64,000 bases of DNA. It comes from Sipunculus nudus (Eukaryota; Annelida; Sipuncula; Golfingiida; Sipunculidae). The DNA lies in the NCBI GenBank assembly GCA_026874595.1, contig CM049315.1, positions 18,991,664 to 19,055,663 of the forward strand. Direction: 5' to 3'. Below are positions 27,901 through 39,900 of the stretch, in pieces; the stretch's first letter is position 1, and each line of letters begins with the position of its first letter. Below the pieces are notes generated by a model. That model searched no databases, had not been told where the DNA came from, and saw only the letters and a list, made by a program, of their open reading frames with translations. Made by a program: the position numbers and the translations under genes.

Positions 27901-30900
27901 AAAAAATTGGCCAAATATTGTAGCTTTTATTAATGTTTTTATGAGACCCTGTCAGACTTTGGCTCTCTCCAGCCCTTATGAGTCACCTGTATGTTGACCT
28001 TGTTGACCTTTCATCAAATTATGCACGCTTGAGGCGAGAATCCAGGCAGCTTATGGCCAGCCACAGTTGATCCAGGTGTCCAACCCAACTCATCTAGTAG
28101 TTTTAACCAACAACATAACAATAAACAATAAATTAATAAATTTTTCTTGGTTTTTAATAACAAATTAAAGAAAAATAGAAAAGGAATTTGTAAGTTTATA
28201 ATAACAGGAAATTAACTTGCAGTTACTGATGATATAAGAATCTTGTATCGATGGGTAGAATGTCACATATTCCAAATAACACCATGCAGTCACTTATGGC
28301 ATTTTTCAGTTCATTTTTAATGATAAAGAAGTAAATCATATTATTCATTACTAATCATTAGGGATTATATGAAGGAAATTGATGAAAGACAAAGATGCAG
28401 TTGATAATATTAATCTAGATTCCTACTGTGTCTAGTGTGTACATTGATGTGAAATTAGTCCAAAATGAATTTTTTACAGTTATTTTTTAATATAAATAAA
28501 AGCCATAAAACCAGGTACTTATGATCATTATTTAAATGTGTGAATTTTGTATATTCTGGATTCTCAAAATCATTGTTTGGTGAAAACTGAATAAATACCA
28601 GACATGGTGCAAATACTTTGTAATTGTATTTAAATACGAATATGATTATGTACTCCATTATAAAATTTCTTGCATAAAGAATGGGAATTCAGGTAAAAAT
28701 GAAAGTATATGAATACTCGTGCAAATACTTTCAAAATGTATTCATGAATGCATTCATGAAAATATTCTTTAATATTATTTTAATAATCATATTAGTTATT
28801 TCAGTTTAAAAAATCATATGATTCTCTTATTATTTTTAATAAAAATTATATTTGGGACAATATTTGTAATTTTTTTAATAAATAGTTAAACTCTTATATT
28901 ATATGTTCTGCTTATAAGTTATATGGCCAAGTCAAAATCTGTGTGACAATAGCACTCCATTTGTTAATAAAATAAATGAAATCAATCCTCTTCCCTGTCT
29001 CCAAAGATACTATCAAAATCATACATAAGCTAAACACCCACAACTCATAATACAGCTTATATTTATTACCACACAAAACCAGCATGTGCCTCATTTCAAA
29101 AAAATTTTTTTTTTTTTTATCATATATAACAGCTGAGCGTCGTGACCCATAGGTCCCTTGTTTATTAACTTTCAGATCTTTTTTGTTTGAATGACCAATT
29201 GGCAGCTCTTCGACACAATGCAGTTGTATGAATTGTTTTAAAGTAGTCAGATAAAAGCTCTTATTTTTTTTATAAATTTATGTTATTTATTTATCAGTAA
29301 AAGCAGCAATAGGGCTCAACGCCTTGGCTGGCAGAGCAGATGGGTTGTGTTCAAGGAGACTTCACTCAGCTGGTTTTCTAATGAGAAGGTAAAGGTCAAA
29401 TTTTTCAAAGTCAACAAAAAGTCATAAAAACCCATCAGATTTCATCCTGCGGATTGAAAATCCTTCAACACATTTTCTGTTTCAATGTTAAATCAAATCA
29501 AGTTCACTGAAGACTATAATTAACTGCTCTAAGGTATATGTTAAGCCCCAAATGTTAAATTGCCCATTTCATGAAATGGGTAGAAATTTTGCTCATTTCA
29601 TGAACTGGCCAACTGGTTTGCCTGTATCATGAAATGGACAGAATTGCTAAATTCTGTTTGCCCATTTCATAAATTGGGCAAGAAAACTGTTGCCAATTTC
29701 ATGTAATGAGCATTTTTAAAACCGAGAATTTCATATGTCATAATGCAAACATATGCAAACATAATACTATTTTGTATCAGATAAAAACAAAACATTTGAT
29801 TATCTCAGTTTATCATATTTTTTAATAACCATTTAGTTCGATCTGTAAGAATATATAGTTTTCCTTTATAACTGTAAGGAATAAAAGGAACTTCTTGAGT
29901 TCTTTGTTTAAAAAACTTAGTGATCAGCCAGAGGATAATGGTCTCACAGTATATTTTGAACGGTTGATTTACTGGAATAATATTTATAGTTTTATTGTAT
30001 GTTTGTATCATCTGTAAGATAACATAATCATTACAGTATAATATTGAATAACGGGATGTATATTATTAATCCTTATTTTGTTTACCTCCAAGTGATTTTT
30101 ATGTAAATTAATCTGTTTACCTAGATCTGTTGCATTTATGGTAAATATTCCAGTCTAATTTCTTGGATAGTTCTTCAAACTTTGTGTAAATGAATTTCTG
30201 TGTTCAAATAACCTACATTTCTATTAATCATGGATATTTGCAGTGCTTAGCAAACAGAAATTATAAAAATAAAGTTTACTTGAATGTTTGTCTTATATGT
30301 TATATATAACTAACAAGTTAAAGAATTGTATGCTTACAATATTGAGTATTTTTCTATATTTTATGCACAGTTATAAAATTTTCTAAAAAAATATGGATGT
30401 AAGTCTCATTATACATGGACATCTATACATTATTCTGAAATTTGAAGAAATATTTATATATGTATGTTAATGAATACAACCCAAATTACCAGATTTATTC
30501 AGTTTCACTTGAAATTAAGGGGCAAATAGTGTACTTTTATTAAGTAGCAGCAACAAACAACAAATGAAGTGTGTACTCAGTGCTAACTCAGTGTGTACTC
30601 ATACCAAATATACTGTCTTTCTTGAAAATAAAATGCAACAATAAATAAGATGGGTAATATCTGAATAATATATATTAATTATATAATATATTATCTATCT
30701 TAATAATTTTTAATACAATTAAATACTTAATATAAATACTTAAAATACTTTTTTTAAACTCTGGCATTACAATCAAGATGGAAAGTGCTTAATACATTGA
30801 TAAAAAGTATGTTGTTTAATATTTCCAAAAACAAACACATCACTAAGTTACAAACAAAATGGAACTCAAACTGCAGATGTCCATATTTGATCAGATATGC

Positions 30901-33900
30901 CTGTCCCATATGCCATTTTGCATGTGCTGTTTTGTACCACATTGGTGACATACACCACATTAAAGGATGCGTCTCAGAGTAACAACTCAATGTTAATTCA
31001 TGCTTATTATAGGATGGAAATTATGATTTATAAACAATAATGGTTTTACAGCACATTCCACCTGGCACTCAAACAGTCCTATATATACCTTACAGATTTT
31101 AGAAATATACTTCCAGTAGTTTAGTTGCCCATTCCTTTGAAATGGGCAAGCAGAATTTAGCAATTCTACCCATTTGATGAAATGGCCAAACCACCAGTTA
31201 CCAGTATTTCATGAAATGGGCAAATTTTACATTTGAGGCGTAACATACACATTGTGTACAAATAAAATCTAATTCTTAGTTTGCCACCATTTAATTGTTT
31301 GCAAGTGTTATTGGTCATCATTGACCACAGATGAAGTCCAAACATGATTAATGGGGTGCTGGAGAGGTCATAACATTTTTACCTTGGGTGTAAACACTTA
31401 ACTTGGGATCCCTATATCCTTATTTAATGATGATCATCAGTGCCATCATCATATTCTTCCATCTTAATGAGTAGGCTGTGATATCGAGACCCTTCGACCT
31501 GAACTCAAATAAAGATTGAAGAGAGATATGATGTCTAATCCATAGTGATACAAGGCTTAACATTAACTTGTGAAAGTACTTGTCCTACTGGGCAAGTAAT
31601 ATCTTAGCTTTCATTTTCTCTACAAGAATTTTAATTCAGATATCAGCGATAGCAGACACAAGCACAAAAAGTGTTCCATGTGGTTATTTGGCAAAAAAAA
31701 ACTTGTTCAAATATTTTGGATTTGCACAGATAAACATACAGGTAATGTAAACATAGAGGTATTACAAAATGATTTCATTTCTACAAGAAAGATAATGGCT
31801 AACTTAAGATGAATTATGATTCAGGCTTTTGTGTAAAGGTTTATGTTGGACCTGTTGGGCAAGTAGGAGCCCACTTTGATTGCCCTTGCACCATTTTCTG
31901 GAATTTTACTGGTCCAAGGTGAGTGGTAAACCATTAATGTCGAGCCCTGTAATGTACATAAGTTTTTCTTATTCACTGATCTTTTAATTTTCCAGAGTCG
32001 AATATCAAAACGGATAATTCCTACATCCAGCATGGTCAGCGTGGAGCAAGTCATAGGGGTAAGTCTCTTGTTGCTAATAGTGACAAATCCAAATGATGAT
32101 GATTGCCATTAGTGATATAACAAGACTTGAAATTAGTGCCTCCAGAATTGAGGGAAGTTGTAATTGAGGTCTGGGAAAATTTGGTCAGTGCTGGCCACCT
32201 TTGACTGATAATTATTTCAAAGGGTCTGATTAAGGTTGCATTTTACAGGAATTGTACAAGTATTTGATTTCTTTAGCAATAAGATATGGTCATGTCATAT
32301 TGTTAATTCAAATAATACCCATCACAAATTTAGATATTGCAAAGTAATAATATCATAAATATGTTTATATAGCTATCTGTGTAAAACATTATTGTTTGAA
32401 ACCTGTTACTGAAAATTGGCTTTAAAAAAAGATGAGGTCCACCTAAATTTTTATAGCAGGATCATTGCTAAATGGTACGATGAATGGGCTAGATTCATGT
32501 AGTTCATTTAGGGATATGAAATAGCCAAGGGAGACAGCTAAAACAATATGTTTAAAACTGGTTAGTATAATCAACCAAAACCATTCAAAAGTAAGCTTTT
32601 CCTACTGATCAGAATATGTTTTCTAAATATATCTGTTAACCAATAAAACCACATCAGTTTATGTGATTTATCCTCAAAAATACTAAATTTACAAACTTAC
32701 CATTTATGCTGTTAATCCTAAAAAGGCACCAAAATTACAAACTAATCAAGTATCAATGACAAAATATAAAAAACCCAAAAGAAATAATTGTTGTCCAATA
32801 TAATATTTTTTAGACACTTGGTATAATATGTTAAAAAAAAAAAGAATATAGTTTTCAACTTGCAAAATTTTGAGACGTGTGCAAACAGTAAATTTAAGAT
32901 AAAGGCAAGATGATTTTATTATTAAGATATAAATAAAACCCTTTCATTGCAGATTGATTCCATAGCTAGTGGCGGATGTTCATAAATCCTGAAGAACGTT
33001 ATGCACATGTTGCACATAAAGAAAATAAACTGAAACTATGCTCTTAACAAAATTAAAATTCTCATGATTAACCTTAAATCCACAGTATCATTTTACTTAT
33101 CATTATTATTATGACAAGATGCATATGGAAACAGGAACTGGATGATAAAATAGAATTGCTCCCAATAGAGCACATCCCTCCACCAATGGCAAAACAGTAA
33201 TATTTCTATATCCTGATAAGCACCAAATCCTAATGGGATCCTCCCCATCCCATATCTCAAACCTGCACAAAGTTACAATTAAACAGATTCAGTAGATTTT
33301 AGTATAATCCTGTGGACAAATAGAGACAGGTTAGAACATAACTTCCTAGACAGACAAAGTAGTCTACATCTGTATCTGATGTTTCATTTTTTTTCTTTAA
33401 CAGGTGGCAGATGGAAAGGCCAATGTGTTCAAAGTCATTACAGTGGACAGAGTGTACCGCTTTGCTGCTGAGACACATGGTAAATGCTATTTGAATTATT
33501 TTTTTTATAGTGAAACTTTATGGTGTCTCAGATAAATAAACTGTAATGTAAATTGTCTGTGGTACGAGTGGCAATTTGTGTAAAACTGTGAATATGTCAT
33601 TCCATTGTGAATGTCAGAGAGGAAATTCCAGTCTCTTTAATCCTGTTGTTGTTTTTAATAATATGGAAGTTTTATTACTTGATGATACCAGCAGGAGTAA
33701 GTTCAAAACCACCTACAGTGTTTGTAAAGTGATAAAGTTTGTTTTGCAGCTTGTATCAGTGTAATTTTCATTTGTCCAAATACAGCTTAAGCCGCAATTA
33801 ATCACTTTGTTCCCACCTGTCAACCTCAAAATCAATTAAGCAGTTTTGCAAAACATGCTTACTTTTCACATATCATGTGATGCAGTGTAGCAGAAAATCT

Positions 33901-36900
33901 GGTGGGATACCTGGTACACGCCAGTTTAAGTATAACCTGTTTGAGGAAATTTCCTGCTGAACTACATCTGCTATTTGCTCCTCAAGATATACTCTTGTCT
34001 TAACAGAAGGTATGCTCCTCACACAGTGGGCATACACTGCAGTTGTCCCAGATATCTTTTTCTCTTAACCTTTGCTTTGTAAAGCAGGTTTCTCTGGGTC
34101 ACACCACCAGGCCTAGGGTGGGCACAGAGCATAGAAATGTATTCAGACCAATGAGACTTGATATTGCATGTTTAAAATTTGGAGCTGGATGCACAATGTG
34201 ATACCACATTCTCATTGATCTGAGAACAATTCTCTGCTCTGTGCCCACCCTAGTGGCGAAACCCAGAGAACCTTGCTTTACTAAGTGTGAGGAGCGTAGC
34301 TTCTGATACGACAAAAGTAACACGTATACAGTGTCTCTGATAGAAAGTAGCAAAAAAAAAGGAATTTATGATCTGTTTATTTGAAGCTGCAATTAGTTAG
34401 ACATGTTTTTTTTTTCATTGAAATCAAAAGTAAGGAATTGTCCCTTTTCCTGGATGTTCAGCATTATGATGCTCTCTAATGAAACAATATTGACAGATTT
34501 TGTTCGTATTTTGTAGATGATATGGTCTTATGGGCAAGTACAATTATGCATGGGATCCTTAACTGCCAGGTAAGAATAATATATGTTACACTAGTACTGT
34601 AGTTGGGGTTGTTAACAAATGGTGATAAATGTGGTGGACTGCAACAGTTTTGCCATGTACGTTTCAGTAATAATAGTGATAAGGTATTACATTTAGTCAC
34701 CATTGGTTTGTTGTCTGTTAGCAAATTTACTCATAGTTACGAAAATATTGTGAGGGTTAGGGAAACACCCATGGAATATATCCATTAGAATCACTTTAAT
34801 ATGTTTTTGTTCAAGATTTTTTTACTGTTGCGCAAACGAAGAATTTGTTTGTCCTTACCAAGGGTGAGACAATCATTGGTCACTAGTATTAGGAAAAACA
34901 AGCTTGGTGGTGGTATTGTTATTGGTATATGCAAAAAATAAAAAATAAAGTTATCTATATTCCTGTGAATAAAATGTTTCCTATTTTGTAAATTTTGGTT
35001 TATAATGTTTTGTAGACCCCCCACAGGGAAGGTGGAGACATGTACATGCCAGATAAAGAGGTAAGCTTTAATTACCATACTCCATACAGACCTTGGTGCT
35101 GGATTATCCATGGACTTATCTGAGTCTTGATATTTGTATTTAAGTGTTACTGAGTTCCCTAAAGTGTAGACTTTTGCTGTTCTCACATAAGCCATATAGG
35201 TTACATCTCTGTCTCTTGAAGCCAGCCAGAACCTCAGATATCTATTGCATACAATTTGCCCTTTCATAATTTCATTCTGAGGAATGTGATTATATTTATA
35301 TATCATGACTGAGACATGAATGATTTTTATTACCCCCTTTAGGATATCCTGGCATCACATTACTGTCAAATCATATTGCAGAATATGTTATATATTCATA
35401 TAAGGCTTGTTTTATATATTTCAGGGGATGCTTAAGATTGATGGGGTCAAAGGTCAAAGATACTTGGCAGTGAAGAAAGACAAGTTCTGTTATTATAACA
35501 CACCAAAGGTATGAAAGCCTCTTTAACAATTTTAACTATGTATGTTGATTCCTGTCTGTGGAGATTTCATAACATCATAAAGTACATGTTTATCAACTTT
35601 TTATTTCATTTTAAAATTAAGGCTATTAAAAAATAAATGTTCCATCAGTTTGAAATAATGTTAAAGTTACATATAAAGCCTGACTTAACAAAAGTGCATT
35701 AATAACATGACATTTATTGTTCATTCAAGTTTTATTGATACAGTTTTGGATGCAGGCTCAATTTTTCTGTCCAACTGTACAGCTTGTTCCCCAGCTTGCC
35801 AAATATTATTTGGACATCTGCGGGCATGTCTGGGCTCATAGTAAAAAAAAAAAATAAAAATTATGCTGTTGTCAGTAATTCTAATGTTAACTTCTATACT
35901 ATTGTTTGTGAAAGTTTATGTTTGTTTTTGTCTGATCCATAATTTGTATGTTTTTAGCTCAGCTGACTATAAGTCATCTGAGCTATAGTCGTGGTCCATT
36001 GTCCGTCGTCCGTCCGTCTGTCCGTCCGTCCGTCCGTCCGTCCGTCCGTAGATGTGGCACGTTTTGAAACCGTAAGACCTAGGAATCCAAAATTCGGCAT
36101 AATGTTAGATGTCCCCAAGATCTCCTACCAAGCTGAAAACTGGGTCTTTGCAACTTCGTTCCTTTGAGAAATTAAGGAAAAACCTCAATTTTTTATTAAA
36201 AACCTATTTTCACACTTTAGGACTGCCTAATATCAAAACCACTCATCTGTTTTTCCTCATATTTACCATAAATATTCCTCTATATACTTCCTATGTACAT
36301 GCCAGAAATTATGTCTGTATTATTTAATTTAAAAAAGTTCTGGGCCCAAACATAATGCATTTTGAAAAAAATAAGGAAAGATATTTGATCACTTAACACA
36401 AAAAATGTTAAAGCTGTGGACCTTTTTTCCAGTAATATAACTTTAATTAATCAAAATGAAATTGTATACCCAAAATTAGATGAAAATCTTTTAAATTTTT
36501 TAAAATATTAATAAAAATAAAAATTTGGTACCTTAAATTTTGCCAAACTTTGACCATGGCACGTTTTTTTCCTGTAAGTACTGTGGATTTAATTTTCACA
36601 GCATGTTTTTGTCAGCATTTCAACTGTTAACACCAAAAATTTGAAACCAGTTGATCAAAAACTGTAGATTTTAATCAAGTTTTCAAGCACCTTGTAACAT
36701 ATTGTTTACATCAAGCTAGTGTTATGCAGTTTGCAAAAGCTCAGCTCCCCAGCTTCAGCTCTAAGTTCCTTAAATTCAGCATACAGTTAGATGTCTCCAA
36801 AATCCCCTACCATGCCAAAAATTTTGTCACTAGGACTTAATACCTTCGAGATATTAATGAAAAACTTCATTTTTCCATTAAAAACCCATTGTTACACTTC

Positions 36901-39900
36901 AAGACTGCCTAATATCAAAACCACTGATCTGACTTTAATCATAAACAATATACATATTTTTCATTCTCTATGCACATCCCAGAATGATGTCAGTATTGTG
37001 TAATTGTTTTAAGTTATGGGCCCAAACATAATGCACTTTGTAAAAAATCAAGAAATATATTTACTCCCTTAACAAGGGCATTGCTAGAGATTTTTTTGTC
37101 AGGGATGTAACATTATTTAATCAAGATTCAATTGAATACCCAAAATTAGTTCTGAATTTTTCAAATTTTATAAGTTATTAGTATAAATATAAAATTAGTA
37201 CCTTAAATTTTGCCCAACTGTGACCATGGCACGTTTGTTTCCCGTGAGCACTGTTGATATAATTTTCATATCATGCACACATAAGGATTTCAGCTTTTTA
37301 GTTTAGAAAGCTGAAAGAAATTGGCCAAAAATTGTAGCTTTTATTAATGTTTTTTATGAGACCCTGTCAGACTTTGGCTCTCTCCAGCCCCTCTTGAGTC
37401 ACCTGTATGTTGACCTTGTTGACCTTTCATCAAATTATGCACGCTTGAGGCGAGGCATACAGGAATCCAGGCAGCTTATGGCCAGCCACAGTTGATCCAG
37501 GTGTCCAACCCAACTCATCTAGTAGTTTTAACCAACAACATAACAATAAACAATGAATAAATAAATTTTTATTGGTTTTTAATAACAAATTAAAGAAAAA
37601 TAGAAAAGGAATTTGTTAGTTTATAATAACAGGAAATTAACTTGCAGTTACTGATGATATAAGAATCTTGTATCAATGGGTAGAATGTCACATATTCCAA
37701 ATAACACCATGCAGTCACCTATGGCATTTTTCAGTTCAATTTTAATGATAAAGAAGTAAATCATATTATTCATTACTAATCATTAGGGATCATATGAAGG
37801 AAATTAATGATAGACAAAGATGCAGTTGATAATATTAATCTATATTCCTACAGTGTCTAGTGTGTACATTGATGTGAAATCAGTCCAAAATGAATTTTTT
37901 ACAGTTATTTTTTAATATAAATAAAAGCCATAAAACCAGGTACTTATGATCATTATTTAAATGTGTGAATTTTGTATATTCTGGATTCTCAACATCATTG
38001 TTTGGTGAAAATTGAATAAATACCAGAAATGGTGCGAATACTTTGTAATTGTATTTAAATACGAATATGATTATGTACTTCATTATAAAATTTCTTGCAT
38101 AAAGAATGGGAATTCAGGTAAAAATGAAAGTATATGAATACTCGTGCAAATACTTTCAAAATGTATTCATGAATGCATTCATGAATATATTCTTTAATAT
38201 TATTTTAATAATCATATCAGTTATATTTCATTTTAAAAAATCATATGATTCTCTTATTATTTTTAATAAAAATTATATTTGGGACAATATTTGTAATTTT
38301 TGTATCCGCCAAAACGAAGTTTTGCGGATACTATGTTTTTGACCGGGTTCCGCCGCCGCCGCCGCCGCGTTCGTTTCCGGAGAACTCCTCTGAGACTACT
38401 GGACAGATTTTTCCGAAACTTACACAAATTATCGGGTCACATGTGAACTGGTGCCTAACCAAGTGACCTTGACCTCTGACCTTTCGTCTCTGCCCAGCGT
38501 CCGTTTGTGCGTCTGTTTACACACATAAACCCATATATCTCGGGAACCGTTTGACCGATCCGGAAAATTTTTTTACACAAATGTAGCCCTGGGATAGCTT
38601 TATAACATACACAACAAAAGGTGGCGCCACCTGCAACCATGTTTGCACAGTGTCCATCTGTTCATCTGCCTGGGGTTAAAATCACTCATATCTCTGCAGT
38701 GGTTTGACTAATTCACCTAAAATTTGGCATGCATATACATCCTAGATAGCTTTCTCAATTTTATGACAGGTGGCGCCACCTACATTCACGTGAACGCTCC
38801 ACACATAAACCCATATATCTCGGGAACCGTTTGACCGATCCGGAAAAAAATTTTACACAAATGTAGCCCTGGGATAACTTTATAACATACACAACAAAAG
38901 GTGGCGCCACCTGCAACCATGTTTGCACGGTGTCCATTTGTTCATCTGCCTGGGGTTAAAATCACTCATATCTCTGCAGTGGTTTGACTAATTCACCTAA
39001 AAATCGGCATGCATATACATCCTAGATAGCTTTCTTGATTTTATGACAGGTGGCGCCACCTACATTCACGTTAACGCTCCACACATAAACCCATATATCT
39101 CGGGAACCGTTTGACCGATCCGGAAAAAAATTTTACACAAATGTAGCCCTGGGATAGCTTTATAACATACACAACAAAAGATGGCGCCACCTGCAACCAT
39201 GTTTGCACAGTGTCCATTTGTTCATCTGCCTGGGGTTAAAATCACTCATATCTCTGCAATGGTTTGACTAATTCACCTAAAATTCGGCATGCGTATACAT
39301 CCTAGATAGCTTCCTTGATTTTATGACAGGTGGCGCCACCTACATTCATGTTAACGCTGCAGACATCCAAGCTCATATCTCGGGAACCGTTTGACCGATC
39401 CGGAAAAAAATTTTACACAAATGTAGCCCTGGGATAGCTTTATAACATACACAACAAAAGGTGGCGCCACCTGCAACCATGTTTGCACAGCGTCCATCTG
39501 TTTGTCTGCTGTGGGATAAAATCACTCATATCTCTGCAGTGGTTTGACTTTTCCACTTGAAATTTTGCATGTGTATATATCTTGGATAGTTTCTCGTTCA
39601 AATAACAGGTGGCGCCACCTACAATCATGTTTATGTGGCAGAGATCCAATACTAATATTTTACATATGTAACTCTATATCCCCTTGCCACTCAATCCATG
39701 CCTCACTTCACCCGTCCTTCTCTGATTTTGGCGGATACACGTAGTCGCTTGTCGACTACCCGTATTCTAGTTTTTAATAAATAGTTAAACTCTTATATTA
39801 TATGTTCAGCTTATAAGTTATATGGCTAAGTCAAAATCTGTGTGACAATAGTACTCCAATTGTTAATAAAATAAATGAAATCAATCCTCTTCCCTGTCTC

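Larger units (their letters stand above)
23736..29297 (+). other. Repeat-filled intron inside PH1
   Basis: It contains A4 in reverse orientation, B2 and A5. Little unique sequence remains outside 24680-25520, which is AT-rich and featureless. Confidence 0.75.

Noticed and set aside
34791-35306. 171-codon minus-strand frame
   Set aside because: It lies antisense to exon 35016, which has consensus splice sites and fits the phase chain. The frame has no domain.
28455-38083. Similar 67-codon minus frames at 28455-28658 and 37880-38083, and 60-98-codon frames at 28912 and 39826
   Set aside because: They are preserved only because A5 and A6 are recent copies. Hydrophobic AT-rich translation without any hallmark.
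38541-39660. Regular repeats considered as a CRISPR-like or satellite array
   Set aside because: Unit length is 280 bases with no spacers, inside a transposon with defined ends in an intron-bearing eukaryotic gene.
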